Below are positions 36,320-45,521 of a stretch of 64,000 bases of DNA, piece after piece (the first letter of the stretch is position 1; the number at the start of each line of letters is the position of its first letter). The notes below the pieces were generated by a model. That model saw only the letters and a program-made list of their open reading frames with translations, did no database searches and was not told the origin of the DNA. The translations under genes were made by a program, and so were the position numbers. Source of the DNA: an uncultured Bacteroidales bacterium (lineage in GTDB: Bacteria; Bacteroidota; Bacteroidia; Bacteroidales; Marinilabiliaceae); contig CALAVC010000151.1 in assembly GCA_937892095.1 (NCBI GenBank), positions 1 to 64,000 on the forward strand, in the 5' to 3' direction.

Positions 36320-37210
36320 ATGGTGCGTATATCTGTATTCTTGTTTGTGATATGCCTTTTGACAAGTTGCGACAAAGACGACAACAATGGAGAAATTGTT
36401 ACTTCGTCTGAGACTGACACGACTGTGGCATTGTGCAATAGCGTGTTGGAGTTTTTGCCCGCACCGGGTCAGTTTGTCAACGAAGGGTATACGTGCCGTT
36501 CGCAAACAGAAGCTAATGCGTATGCACTCGACAGGATTACGTCGGGTGCATACGTTTCACTTGGCAGCTTTGGCGGACGCATTGTGGTGGGCTTCGACCA
36601 CAGCATACGCAATAGTGGAGGAGATTATGACATTGCCGTAGGTGGCAATTCGACAGTTGCATTTTCGGAGCCGGGCGTCGTGTGGGTTATGCAAGACGCT
36701 AATGGAGATGGGATTCCTAACGACGGATGGCACGAATTGCGAGGTGCAAAAAGTGATAGTGTCGGGACGATTAAAAATTATGCTGTAACATATTATCGAC
36801 CAGTGGAAAATTGTCCTACGCCATGGACTGACAATATGGGGCTGAGTGGGAGCGTGCGATACTTGTCGGCCTATCATAGGCAAGAATATTATTATCCGCT
36901 ATGGGTCGAGAGTGACCAATATACCCTATCAGGCACTCGTTTGGCAAGCCAAGCCGTCGACGTTAGTGGCGAGGGGCGTATGTGGACAAGCCCTAATTAT
37001 GGGTGGGGCTATGCTGATAATTATAGTGAAGAACGCACGTCGGATGGCAAAAACTTGTTTAGAATAGCCGATGCCGACACTGTGCTTGCAGTGGTTGACT
37101 TCGTCATGGTGCAGTCGGCCGTCTTGGATAGTTGTGGTTGGATTGGTGAGGTGAGTACCGAGGTTACTGGTGTGTGGGATTATCATTTGCTGAATCCAAT
37201 AGGGGAGTGA
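36320..37210 (+). CDS. Second B12-locus surface lipoprotein
   Basis: A 296-residue lipoprotein with lipobox LLTSC and an Asp-rich start of the mature chain. Characteristic segments are VLEFLPAPGQFVNEG, YVSLGSFGGRIVVGFDHSI and VWVMQDANGDGIPNDGWHEL, the last being an EF-hand-like Asp loop that could bind calcium. Such proteins are found in B12 uptake loci of Bacteroidales and are named only as cell-surface proteins. It shares the riboswitch transcript with the DUF4465-like gene. A partner role in corrinoid capture is inferred from position. Confidence 0.78.
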   Translation: MVRISVFLFVICLLTSCDKDDNNGEIVTSSETDTTVALCNSVLEFLPAPGQFVNEGYTCRSQTEANAYALDRITSGAYVSLGSFGGRIVVGFDHSIRNSGGDYDIAVGGNSTVAFSEPGVVWVMQDANGDGIPNDGWHELRGAKSDSVGTIKNYAVTYYRPVENCPTPWTDNMGLSGSVRYLSAYHRQEYYYPLWVESDQYTLSGTRLASQAVDVSGEGRMWTSPNYGWGYADNYSEERTSDGKNLFRIADADTVLAVVDFVMVQSAVLDSCGWIGEVSTEVTGVWDYHLLNPIGE

Positions 37211-37240
37211 TATTGGGGCAAATTGGTGTATTTTTGTGGC

Positions 37241-38128
37241 GTGAAGTGCCACGGGACTAAATATTTGCCAGCATTGTTTGTGGCTATTGTGTGGGGGACT
37301 ACTTTTGTGGCCTCTAAAATGGCTCTTGATGGCGGACTGACGCCTATTGGGCTTATGAGCTTACGATTCTTGTTGGGCTACGTGGCGTTGTGGGTGGCAT
37401 ATCCGCAGGTGCATGCGATTCGTCTGGACAAGCAAGAACTGAAGTTTTTGTTGCTTGGTCTGTGTGGAGGGTCGGTATATTTCTTGGCAGAATATGAGGC
37501 ACTAAGGCACACTTCGGCAGTCAATGTGGGCATAATTACGTCAACAGTGCCGTTGGTGTCGGCATGTTTGTATGCCATGCTTAGCAGGACGTTGCCACGT
37601 GCAAAATATTTTGTGGGGACAGCGATAGCTTTGCTGGGTGTGGTGATGGTCGTGACCAATGGTCGGGCAGAGATGAGCTATAGCATGACGGGCGACGTCT
37701 TGGCGTGTGTGGCGACACTTCTTTGGGCTGTTTATTCGGTTGTCCTTTCGTCGCTTGGGGCGAGGGTGAATCCTCTATTGGCATCGCGACGGCTTTTTTT
37801 CTATGCGCTTGTTAGCATATCTCCATTTGCTATGTGTGAGGGGATAGACGTGTCTATTTTGACAGAACCACAAGTGCTATGGCCAACGATGTATTTGGGG
37901 CTTGTAGCATCGGGGCTGTGCATTTGGCTTTGGAATGTGTCGACCAACAATGTAGGCATTATGCAGACCAATAATTTCTTGTATTTGCTGACCATAGTGC
38001 CTGTTTTTGCGTCTTACTTATTCATGTTGTCGGAGCTGACGAGGTGGAATGTTTGTGGCAGTTTGGTGGTTTTGGTGGGCATTATGGTGGCTAACAAAGG
38101 GGTACAAAAAAAGTGTGCCTACACATGA
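37241..38128 (+). CDS. DMT-family (EamA) transporter
   Basis: A 295-residue inner-membrane protein with about ten hydrophobic segments in two EamA repeats (VAIVWGTTFVASKMAL in the first, LACVATLLWAVYSVVL in the second). Relatives export amino acids or metabolites. No ATG lies near the N-terminus: I chose the GTG at 37241; a GTG at 37226 and a TTG at 37223 are alternatives. It lies 30 bases after the lipoprotein gene and may be on the same transcript, but nothing else ties it to B12. Confidence 0.82.
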   Translation: MKCHGTKYLPALFVAIVWGTTFVASKMALDGGLTPIGLMSLRFLLGYVALWVAYPQVHAIRLDKQELKFLLLGLCGGSVYFLAEYEALRHTSAVNVGIITSTVPLVSACLYAMLSRTLPRAKYFVGTAIALLGVVMVVTNGRAEMSYSMTGDVLACVATLLWAVYSVVLSSLGARVNPLLASRRLFFYALVSISPFAMCEGIDVSILTEPQVLWPTMYLGLVASGLCIWLWNVSTNNVGIMQTNNFLYLLTIVPVFASYLFMLSELTRWNVCGSLVVLVGIMVANKGVQKKCAYT

Positions 38129-38170
38129 TGAGTGAGGCTCACTTATACGGATAATTCTTATTGAACTTTT

Positions 38171-39220
38171 TTAGATTATGAGCATGGCGTCGCCGTAGGG
38201 ACCGATGCGGTAGCCTTCGGCAACGGCAACGTTGTAGGCGTTCATGACGTTTTGGTAGCCACCGAAAGCGCAGACGAGCATGAGCATTGTAGATAGAGAG
38301 AGTTGGAAGTTGCTTATAAGTGACGTCGGCACCTGAAATTCGTATGGGGGGAAGATGAACTTGTTGGTCCAGCCGTTGTAGGGCGAGATGTGTCCTTGTG
38401 TGGAGTAGGCTGTTTCGAGAGCGCGCGCGACTGTTGTGCCGACTGCGCATACTTGCCTGCCTTCATCGCGGGCGAGGTTGACTCGGGCGACTGTCTCGTC
38501 GTCGATAAACATTTGCTCGGAGTCCATTTTGTGCTTGGTAAGGTCTTCGACTTCGACAGCGCGAGAGATGCCTGTCCCGACGTGGAGCGTCAGCTTGGCG
38601 AAGTCGATGCCTTTGAGTTCGCAACGCTTGTATAGTTGTCGGCTGAAATGGAGTGCGGCTGTTGGTGAGGCTACTGCACCTTCGACTTCGGCAAAGATGG
38701 TCTGATAGTTTTCGGCATCTTCGGGGACTACTGGTCGGGTTATGCATTCGGGCAGTGGCGTCTCGCCGAGAGCGTAGAGGCTTGCGCGGAAGTCTTCGTT
38801 GCTTTCTTCGCTAAGGAATCGGAGAGTGCGTCCGCGTGAGGTGGTGTTGTCTATAACTTCGGCAACCATTGAATTGTCTTCGCCAAAGTATAGTTTGTTG
38901 CCTATTCGGATTTTGCGAGCAGGGTCGACAAGAACGTCCCAAAGGTGTTGTTCGCGGTTGAGCTCTCGGAGCAAGAATACTTCTATGCGAGCATTTGTTT
39001 TTTCTTTGTTGCCATGTAGTTTGGCAGGGAAGACGCGAGTGTTGTTGACGACCATTACGTCGCGGTCGGTGAAATAGTTGGGGAGGTCTTTGAAGATTTT
39101 GTGTTCTATTTCACCTGTTTTTTTGTTGAGGACGAGTAGCCGAGCTTCGTCGCGATTCTCGGTTGGGAATTGTGCTATTTGTTCTTCGGAATAGCGATAT
39201 TCAAATTCAGATAGCTTCAT
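38171..39220 (-). CDS. queA: S-adenosylmethionine:tRNA ribosyltransferase-isomerase
   Basis: A 349-residue enzyme that adds the ribose of SAM to 7-aminomethyl-deazaguanine in tRNA on the way to queuosine. The N-terminal signature [18 protein letters not shown] and the internal block [11 protein letters not shown] (usual form APTAGLHFT) fit the family, as does [18 protein letters not shown]. Its start overlaps the truB end by 14 bases. It is the last gene of the ftsX-DUF3098-uppP-truB-queA operon common in Bacteroidetes. Confidence 0.95.
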   Translation of the reverse strand: MKLSEFEYRYSEEQIAQFPTENRDEARLLVLNKKTGEIEHKIFKDLPNYFTDRDVMVVNNTRVFPAKLHGNKEKTNARIEVFLLRELNREQHLWDVLVDPARKIRIGNKLYFGEDNSMVAEVIDNTTSRGRTLRFLSEESNEDFRASLYALGETPLPECITRPVVPEDAENYQTIFAEVEGAVASPTAALHFSRQLYKRCELKGIDFAKLTLHVGTGISRAVEVEDLTKHKMDSEQMFIDDETVARVNLARDEGRQVCAVGTTVARALETAYSTQGHISPYNGWTNKFIFPPYEFQVPTSLISNFQLSLSTMLMLVCAFGGYQNVMNAYNVAVAEGYRIGPYGDAMLII

Positions 39221-39989
39221 TGTGTTTGTTATCTGCTTTTTGTGAAACGTTTTTTTCTTCTTTTGGTTGGAAGGGCGCAGCGTCTAAGATTAGCTGTTCG
39301 ACTTGCTCCATTGTCATGGCGTCTTGTACACAAGAGTCGCCAGAGCGGGTGCGACGTAGGGCTGTTAGGTGTGCGCCAGAGTTTAGAGCCAGACCTATGT
39401 CGCGAGCGAGGGCACGAATGTAGGTCCCTTTGCTACAGACTATGCGTAGGGTGAGGCTAGTGCCATCGAAAACTGTTGGCTCTATTTGGCTGATGAGGAT
39501 TGGTCGGGGCTTAATCTGGACGCTGTCGGCATTGCCTTTGCGAGCATATTCGTAGGCGCGTTTGCCGTCTATTCGTATGGCCGAGAATGTCGGTGGAGTC
39601 TGCATTAGGTTGCCCGTGAATTGCTCGGCGAGTACTTGTTGTACTTGTTCGGCTGTGATGTGTTCGACTGGGTAGGTGTGGTCTATTTCTGTTTCGAGGT
39701 CGAAGCTGGGCGTTGTGGCACCGAGTTTGAGCGTGGCGATGTATTCCTTGTCGCCATTCATGAGACTATCGATGGTCTTGGTGGCTCGACCGGTGCAGAC
39801 TACGACGAGTCCTGTTGCGAGAGGGTCGAGAGTGCCTGCATGACCGACTTTGATTTTCTTTATGCCAGCGTGTTTTTTGAGCATAAAGCGAATCTTGTTG
39901 ACTACATCGAAAGATGTCCAATGTAGTGGTTTGTCGACGAGCAGTGTCGTGCCTGTGCGGAAGTTGATTTGTTGGGGAGAGAGCGTCAT
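39207..39989 (-). CDS. truB: tRNA pseudouridine-55 synthase
   Basis: A 260-residue enzyme that makes pseudouridine 55 in the T loop of tRNA. It has the N-terminal motif [19 protein letters not shown] and the catalytic Asp in [17 protein letters not shown]. The ATG at 39989 overlaps the uppP stop by four bases, which rejects the very long upstream extension of the open frame. Confidence 0.94.
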   Translation of the reverse strand: MTLSPQQINFRTGTTLLVDKPLHWTSFDVVNKIRFMLKKHAGIKKIKVGHAGTLDPLATGLVVVCTGRATKTIDSLMNGDKEYIATLKLGATTPSFDLETEIDHTYPVEHITAEQVQQVLAEQFTGNLMQTPPTFSAIRIDGKRAYEYARKGNADSVQIKPRPILISQIEPTVFDGTSLTLRIVCSKGTYIRALARDIGLALNSGAHLTALRRTRSGDSCVQDAMTMEQVEQLILDAAPFQPKEEKNVSQKADNKHNEAI

Positions 39990-40783
39990 GCAAGCAGGCA
40001 TACAAGTGCGCCAACTATGAAGCAGTAGGCTGCAAAATAAATTAGTTTGCCACGTCGGACGACTCCTATCATGAACTTGCAGGCCAGACAGCCGAAGACG
40101 AAAGCTGAGAGGAATCCGATTATCATGGACGATGTGGGTATGGATGTTGCGATGGCTTCGACGCCGCCACGGATGAGTTTTATGCCGTCGAGGAGAGCCT
40201 CGCCGAGTATGGGCGGGATGACCATGAGGAAAGAGAATTGTGCCATTTGTTCTTTGCGGCAACCGAGTAGTAGACCTATGGCGATGGTGGAGCCTGAGCG
40301 AGAGAGACCTGGCATGACGGCACAGGCTTGTGCGAGTCCGATGACGAAGGCTTGTGGCAGTCCGATTTTTTCTTTCTGTCGTGGGCGAGCAAAATGAGTG
40401 AATGTGAGCAAGATTGCTGTGAGGAGGAGCATAAGCCCGACGATGAGTAGCCCAGAGCCAAAGATGTCTTCGACGACGTCTTTGAAGAATACTCCGACTA
40501 TGCCGATGGGAATCATTGATATGAGTATGCAGAGAGCATAGCGTGTGCCTTCGTTCATTTGGAACTTGAGTAGGTCTGTTATTATCCACGCTATTTCGCG
40601 TCGGAGGATGACGACTGTGGATAGGACGGTTGCTACGTGTACGAGAATGGTGAAGGCGAGGTTGTCGGAGTCTTCGACACCGAATAGGTGCGAGGCTAAG
40701 ATTAGGTGTCCGCTACTGCTTATGGGTAGGTATTCTGTTAGTCCTTGTACGAGTCCGAGCAGAAAGGCTTGTAGGCTATCCAT
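39986..40783 (-). CDS. uppP: Undecaprenyl-diphosphatase
   Basis: A 265-residue membrane phosphatase (BacA family) that recycles undecaprenyl pyrophosphate for cell-wall synthesis and can give bacitracin tolerance. Signatures are the N-terminal [20 protein letters not shown], with catalytic Glu and Ser, and the later [17 protein letters not shown] with the essential Arg. Eight hydrophobic segments are visible. It starts 2 bases after the DUF3098 gene. Confidence 0.95.
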   Translation of the reverse strand: MDSLQAFLLGLVQGLTEYLPISSSGHLILASHLFGVEDSDNLAFTILVHVATVLSTVVILRREIAWIITDLLKFQMNEGTRYALCILISMIPIGIVGVFFKDVVEDIFGSGLLIVGLMLLLTAILLTFTHFARPRQKEKIGLPQAFVIGLAQACAVMPGLSRSGSTIAIGLLLGCRKEQMAQFSFLMVIPPILGEALLDGIKLIRGGVEAIATSIPTSSMIIGFLSAFVFGCLACKFMIGVVRRGKLIYFAAYCFIVGALVCLLA

Positions 40784-40785
40784 TG

Positions 40786-41031
40786 TTAGTTTTGAGTCTT
40801 ACGGATTATGCCTACGCCGATGATGGCATAGCCGATGAGTACTACTATGGGGGCGAGTGTTATGTGTCGGAAGTCGTATATGCTTTCGTCGAATATGTTA
40901 GGGTCGGAAGAGCCACCACCGGCCATGAGTATGAAGCCGAGAATGACTACAACGGCTCCTACGGCTATTGTTTTGTAGTTCCAAGAGGCGAGTGGCATGG
41001 CTTGTTTGCCTGATTCTTGTTTGCGTTCCAT
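40786..41031 (-). CDS. DUF3098 small membrane protein
   Basis: An 81-residue protein with two hydrophobic segments ([19 protein letters not shown] and [17 protein letters not shown]) separated by an acidic loop. Proteins of this family occur between ftsX and uppP across Bacteroidetes; their function is unknown, but position suggests the cell envelope or division. Confidence 0.85.
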   Translation of the reverse strand: MERKQESGKQAMPLASWNYKTIAVGAVVVILGFILMAGGGSSDPNIFDESIYDFRHITLAPIVVLIGYAIIGVGIIRKTQN

Positions 41032-41064
41032 TTGTGGTTGAACTATGAGAGTGTTATTGTTTTT

Positions 41065-41952
41065 CTACACGTAGAGGTCGGCTGTTCGTAGGCTGAGGTA
41101 TTTGTTGACAGAGGCTATGGTAGAAAAGAGTGTCATGAGTATTCCGAGTATGAAGACGATGGCGAAGAGAGTGAGTACGACGTAGGTGTTGCTGAAGCTG
41201 ATGACGTCTGGTAGTTCGCGCGCCGAGACGAATATTACGGCGGCGAGCATGGCGTTGGCTATGCAAGCACCGATGAGGCCTTGTGCGAGTCCGCGTGCGA
41301 CGAATGGTCGGCGTATGAAATTGCGAGTGGCTCCGACGAGTTGCATTGTTCGGATTAGGAATCGTTTGCTATATACCATTAGTCGGACGGTGTTGCTGAT
41401 GAGGGTGAGCGAGACGAGCAACATCATGGCGGAGAAGCATAGTAGGACTATGGATATTTTTCGGATGTTGTTGTGTATGAGGTTGACCATGTCTTGCTCG
41501 AAGTGGACATCGCGCACTGTTTTGTAGCCTCGGAGCATGTCGGCTACTGTCTCCATTCCTTGTGCGTCGGCATATTGTGCGAAGAGCTTTACTTCCATGG
41601 TTGGAAGGAGTGGGTTGTAGTCGAGTGTGGAGACGAAGTCTTCACCGAGGATTTCTTCCCATTGTCTGGCGGCTTCGTCTTTGTCTACGCTGACGACGCT
41701 TTTGACTTGTGGTGCGGAGAGTAGTTGTTTTTCTATTTGTTTTACTTCGGCTGCTCTTGCGTCGGCTGAGAGTGTTACGGTTAGGCACAAGTTTTCTTTG
41801 ACATAGGCAGAGACTCTGGATGCGTTGAGTAGTAGGAGTCCTATTATGCCGAGCAAGAATAGTACGAGAGCGATGCTTATTGTCGTTGTAAAATACGAGC
41901 TGCGGATTTTGCGCGAAGTGGCTTGGGAAGAGGTTGTGGACGAGTGAGGCAT
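41065..41952 (-). CDS. ftsX: Cell-division permease-like protein FtsX
   Basis: A 295-residue inner-membrane protein with one N-terminal hydrophobic segment, an extracytoplasmic domain (about residues 50-165) and three C-terminal segments, the FtsX layout. The stretch SNTVRLMVYSKRFLIRTMQLVGATRNFIRRPF is the typical cytoplasmic loop. With FtsE it controls peptidoglycan hydrolases at division; ftsE is not in the window. First gene of its operon. Confidence 0.9.
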   Translation of the reverse strand: MPHSSTTSSQATSRKIRSSYFTTTISIALVLFLLGIIGLLLLNASRVSAYVKENLCLTVTLSADARAAEVKQIEKQLLSAPQVKSVVSVDKDEAARQWEEILGEDFVSTLDYNPLLPTMEVKLFAQYADAQGMETVADMLRGYKTVRDVHFEQDMVNLIHNNIRKISIVLLCFSAMMLLVSLTLISNTVRLMVYSKRFLIRTMQLVGATRNFIRRPFVARGLAQGLIGACIANAMLAAVIFVSARELPDVISFSNTYVVLTLFAIVFILGILMTLFSTIASVNKYLSLRTADLYV

Positions 41953-42030
41953 AGAATTTTTAGCGGAAAGAACTATATAATATCGCTTAAATTAGTTGCG
42001 AAGATAGATACATTTCTGTAAAAGAGTTTT

Positions 42031-42052
42031 TTATTTAACATATATTAAATAA
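42031..42052. repeat. AT-only inverted repeat between divergent ftsX and proA genes
   Basis: TTATTTAA / TTAAATAA around a 6-base centre, in the 178-base gap between two divergent genes. It may be part of a promoter or just AT-rich sequence; nothing else is evident in the gap. Confidence 0.3.
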
Positions 42053-42130
42053 GCAAAAAGAAATTCAAACATGTAAAAGGAAAATTAATTTATTTTGCCT
42101 TTAAATAATGGTTTATAAACGATAGAACAG

Positions 42131-43381
42131 ATGAAAGAGACTCAAGAGCAGTTTGTGGCGGTACGAGAGGCTGCGCGTTCGATAGCTCGTTTGTCGGCAG
42201 AAGAGACGTCGAGAATCCTTATGTCGATAGCAGATAAGTTGGAACGACATATTGACGATATTGTCGAAGCTAACAAGGTAGACCTGTCGAAGATGTCGAA
42301 AGAAGATTATAGATACGACAGGCTTATGCTGACTCCTGAGAGGCTTCGGGGCATTGCTGCCGATACTCGTAGTGTGGCTAAGCTGCCGAGTCCGGTTGGA
42401 GAGGAGATTGATAGTACGGTGCGTCCGAATGGGTTGAAGATAAGTAGGGTACGCGTGCCACTGGGTGTGGTTGGTGTTATTTATGAGGCGCGTCCTAATG
42501 TTACGGTAGATGTTGTGGCTATTGGTTTGCGTAGTGGGAATGCTGTTGTGCTGAAAGGAGGTTCGGATGCTCATGAGAGTAATGCTATTCTTGTAAGGCT
42601 TATTCGTGAGGCAATAGGCGAACATGGCGTGTCGCCAGAGATTGTTCAGCTCTTGCCCGATAGTCATGAATCTGCTAAAGATCTTATGGAGGCAGTGGGA
42701 TATGTCGACTTGCTAATCCCTCGTGGTTCGCAACGGTTGATAGCTTCGGTTCAACAGAACGCCAAGGTGCCTGTCATTGAGACTGGTGCAGGAGTGGTGC
42801 ATACGTATTTTGATAAAGATGGCGACTTGAAGAAAGGTGCACAAGTGATTTTGAATGCTAAGACTCGTCGTACGAGTGTGTGCAATGCTCTTGATTGTCT
42901 TATTGTGCATAAGGGTCGTTTGGCAGACTTGCCTGCTTTGGTGGAGCAGATGGCTGCTAAGGGTGTCGAGTTACGTGCCGACGGCAGAGCATACGCAGCT
43001 CTTGAAGGGAAATATGCTGGTACTCTTAGCCATATTGCCGAGGAGGACTATGGACACGAATTCTTGGCTCTGATATTGGCTGTGGTGTGTGTGGATAGTC
43101 TTGACGAAGCTCTCGAATATATTCATCGCTATAGTTTGAAGCACTCGGAGGCTATCGTAACTGAGAATGTAGAGAATGCAGAAAGATTTTTGCGTGAGGT
43201 GGATGCGGCATGTGTCTACGTGAACGCAAGTACTGCGTTTACTGATGGCGGACAATTTGGGTTGGGTGCTGAAATTGGTATTAGTACACAGAAAATGCAT
43301 GCTCGCGGTCCGATGGGGCTACGCGAGTTGACATCGTATAAGTGGATAATTCGTGGTGACGGACAAACGCGTCCTTTGTAA
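42131..43381 (+). CDS. proA: Glutamate-5-semialdehyde dehydrogenase
   Basis: A 416-residue enzyme of proline synthesis that reduces glutamyl-5-phosphate with NADPH. It has VPLGVVGVIYEARPNVTVD, the GGSDAHESN segment, and the catalytic Cys in NAKTRRTSVCNALD. The last base of its stop codon is the first of the next gene (TAATG). No proB gene is in the window. Confidence 0.95.
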   Translation: MKETQEQFVAVREAARSIARLSAEETSRILMSIADKLERHIDDIVEANKVDLSKMSKEDYRYDRLMLTPERLRGIAADTRSVAKLPSPVGEEIDSTVRPNGLKISRVRVPLGVVGVIYEARPNVTVDVVAIGLRSGNAVVLKGGSDAHESNAILVRLIREAIGEHGVSPEIVQLLPDSHESAKDLMEAVGYVDLLIPRGSQRLIASVQQNAKVPVIETGAGVVHTYFDKDGDLKKGAQVILNAKTRRTSVCNALDCLIVHKGRLADLPALVEQMAAKGVELRADGRAYAALEGKYAGTLSHIAEEDYGHEFLALILAVVCVDSLDEALEYIHRYSLKHSEAIVTENVENAERFLREVDAACVYVNASTAFTDGGQFGLGAEIGISTQKMHARGPMGLRELTSYKWIIRGDGQTRPL

Positions 43382-44382
43382 TGAGAGTTTTTTTAGTGCT
43401 TTGTAGTGTGTTGTTGTTTGGCACGTTGTGTCTTGCGCAACAAAGGAAATCGTTGGAAGGGACGATGTCTGACCGCCCTCTTGTTCATGACCCCTCGATT
43501 GTGCCGTGTGGTGATACGACGTATGTTTTCGGTACGGGACATGGTGTGTCGCAACTTTTTACGACAGATATGCATACGTGGCACTATGGTCGTCAGTGTC
43601 TTGATACGCTTCCTCGTTGGGTCTATGAGCGATTGCCGCGAGCGTCGATGCACGTGTGGGCTCCCGATGTTATTTACTATGGTGGACAGTGGCACATGTT
43701 CTATTGCTGTTCGGCTTTTGGCAAAAACACATCGGTTATAGGTCATGCTGTCAGTCCGACACTCAACCAACAGAGCTCGGCTTATGGTTGGAAAGATAGG
43801 GGCATGATTGTGCAGTCGGTACCCGGACGAGATTATTGGAACGCTATAGACCCCAATATTGTGGTAGACTATGATGGAATGCCTTGGATGACTTTTGGTT
43901 CGTTTTGGGGAGGCATAAAGTTGGTTCGTCTAAATTACAACTTGGATGGCATAGCATATCCTGAAGAATGGTATGATCTTGCAGTCCGTCATCCTAAGGC
44001 AAAGCGAATGCTTGAAAATGCAATCGAAGCTCCGTATATCTTTAAACACGATGGCTATTACTATTTGTTTGTCTCTATTGACTATTGTTGTCGCGGAAAA
44101 GAAAGTACGTATAGGGTCGTTGTCGGGCGAAGCCAGAAGGTGAGTGGTCCGTATGTCGACCATAATAATGTTCCGATGACCGAAGGCGGTGGATTGCTTG
44201 TGGCAGAGGGCGACAAAAAAGAATGGAGTGCAATGGGGCATTGTTCGGTTGCCACAGTTGGAGGTAGAGATATTCTTGCACTCCATGCCTACGATATGCA
44301 AACGGGTCATTCGTATCTCTTGACACCACAAATCGAGTGGGATAAGGATGGTTGGCCAAAAGTTGTAATGAGTTCAAAATGA
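43381..44382 (+). CDS. Exported family 43 glycoside hydrolase (arabinanase-like)
   Basis: A 333-residue secreted enzyme with signal peptide ending LCLAQ. It has the five-bladed propeller signatures of GH43: catalytic Asp in VHDPSIVP, the pKa-modulating Asp in AIDPNIVVD and catalytic Glu in AIEAPYIF; GSFWGGIKLV is typical of endo-arabinanase subfamilies. It would cut alpha-1,5-arabinan side chains of pectin. It sits oddly between proA and a tRNA-modification gene, overlapping both (TAATG and ATGA). Confidence 0.88.
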   Translation: MRVFLVLCSVLLFGTLCLAQQRKSLEGTMSDRPLVHDPSIVPCGDTTYVFGTGHGVSQLFTTDMHTWHYGRQCLDTLPRWVYERLPRASMHVWAPDVIYYGGQWHMFYCCSAFGKNTSVIGHAVSPTLNQQSSAYGWKDRGMIVQSVPGRDYWNAIDPNIVVDYDGMPWMTFGSFWGGIKLVRLNYNLDGIAYPEEWYDLAVRHPKAKRMLENAIEAPYIFKHDGYYYLFVSIDYCCRGKESTYRVVVGRSQKVSGPYVDHNNVPMTEGGGLLVAEGDKKEWSAMGHCSVATVGGRDILALHAYDMQTGHSYLLTPQIEWDKDGWPKVVMSSK

Positions 44383-44969
44383 AAGATTTAGCAGAAAAAC
44401 CATACGACGTTGACGATATGCGTATGGCTGTCGACACGCTCCGCAAAGGAGGTGTGATACTCTACCCAACCGACACTGTGTGGGGGCTCGGTTGTGATGC
44501 CACCAATGCCGCTGCGGTAGAGAAAGTGTTTGCCATAAAACATCGACCTGATAACAAAAGCATGTTGGTGCTTGTCGATAGTACCGACCGTGCAAAGATG
44601 TATGCCGATGGACTGACCGACGTGGCTTGTGACCTAATGGAAATGAGCGACAAGCCATTGACACTCGTTATCGATGGTGCTAAAAATATAGACAAGAAAC
44701 TCGTTGCAGACGATGGCTCTGTTGGCATACGTGTTACGCGCGAAAAGTTTAGTCACGATCTCTGTTATCGACTAGGACGCCCCATTGTGTCGACATCTGT
44801 CAACATAAGCAGTCAGCCAGCGGCAAAGGTGTTTGCAGATATTTCGCCCGAAATGTTAGAGACAGTCGATTATGTGGTGAAGTATCGGCAGGGCGACAAA
44901 AGGCAAAGTAAGCCATCGTCCATAATAAAGTTAAAAGCCGATGGGCAAATAACAATCATCAGACAATAG
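44379..44969 (+). CDS. L-threonylcarbamoyladenylate synthase (Sua5/YrdC family)
   Basis: A 196-residue protein that makes threonylcarbamoyl-AMP for the t6A modification of tRNA. It shows GGVILYPTDTVWGLGCDATN and the KHRPDNKSMLVLV region, then RPIVSTSVNISSQP. The start is set by the ATGA overlap with the GH43 gene. Confidence 0.92.
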   Translation: MKDLAEKPYDVDDMRMAVDTLRKGGVILYPTDTVWGLGCDATNAAAVEKVFAIKHRPDNKSMLVLVDSTDRAKMYADGLTDVACDLMEMSDKPLTLVIDGAKNIDKKLVADDGSVGIRVTREKFSHDLCYRLGRPIVSTSVNISSQPAAKVFADISPEMLETVDYVVKYRQGDKRQSKPSSIIKLKADGQITIIRQ

Positions 44970-44973
44970 CAAC

Positions 44974-45014
44974 ACAACAACATAACAACAACATAACAAC
45001 AACACAACAACAAG
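44974..45014 (+). repeat. ACAACAACATA tandem repeat just before a start codon
   Basis: About 3.7 copies of an 11-base unit, ACAACAACATA (third copy ends CACA), fill the whole gap between the Sua5-type gene and the ATG of the thioesterase at 45015. CAA-rich leaders stay unpaired and can raise translation; slippage could vary copy number. Confidence 0.8.
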
Positions 45015-45464
45015 ATGAAAAAAGAGTATCCGATAGACATTCTGAGCTATCAGTTCCCGGTCAAAGTCCCGGTCCAAATCAGGTTTAGCGATGTCGATGG
45101 CTTCGGCCATGTCAACAACAACGCCATGCAAACCTACTTCGACCTTGGGCGTGCTGAATATATGTCGTATGTTGTCGGCAACGACTTCTACGAACATTCC
45201 GACACGCTCATCATAGCCAACTATACTACCGATTTTTTGCGTCAGGTGCATTTTGACGACAAAATCGAAGTACGTACTGCGGTCTATCATGTCGGTAACA
45301 AGAGCGTCAAAATAATTACGGCTCTTGTCGACACTGCTTCGCAAGACGTATGTGCGGTGTCTGATGCAGTAATGGTTGGCTGCAACATGCAAAGCCAAAA
45401 AAGTGTAGTCTTGCCCGACCTTTGGAGGCAAAAAATTGAGCAGAGAGAAGGACGTAAGTTCTGA
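45015..45464 (+). CDS. Hotdog-fold acyl-CoA thioesterase
   Basis: A 149-residue thioesterase of the 4-hydroxybenzoyl-CoA thioesterase/YbgC type. The active-site block is RFSDVDGFGHVNNNAMQTYFDLGRAEY, with the catalytic Asp. It would hydrolyse an acyl-CoA or acyl-ACP thioester; the substrate is unknown. It follows the CAA repeat and precedes a gene with its own promoter. Confidence 0.87.
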   Translation: MKKEYPIDILSYQFPVKVPVQIRFSDVDGFGHVNNNAMQTYFDLGRAEYMSYVVGNDFYEHSDTLIIANYTTDFLRQVHFDDKIEVRTAVYHVGNKSVKIITALVDTASQDVCAVSDAVMVGCNMQSQKSVVLPDLWRQKIEQREGRKF

Positions 45465-45505
45465 AAACATTTTGTTTTAGCGCAACACTTTTAAATTAGT
45501 TTGCG

Positions 45506-45513
45506 TACCTTTG
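45506..45513 (+). promoter_or_regulatory. -7 promoter element for the polyprenyl synthase gene
   Basis: TACCTTTG fits TAnnTTTG, with only eight bases to the ATG at 45522. Transcription should start at or next to the start codon. Confidence 0.5.
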
Positions 45514-45521
45514 GTAACAAT

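Noticed and set aside
38129..38170. Terminator between the DMT and queA genes
   Set aside because: Only a 5-base stem with a 3-base loop is visible and there is no clear T run, so it was not listed.
39990..40589. A 200-residue N-terminal extension of truB
   Set aside because: It lies wholly inside uppP in another frame; the ATG at 39989 overlaps the uppP stop by four bases as in the other operons.
44970..45014. CRISPR-like array from the short repeats
   Set aside because: The repeats are 11 bases with no spacers; it is a simple tandem repeat.
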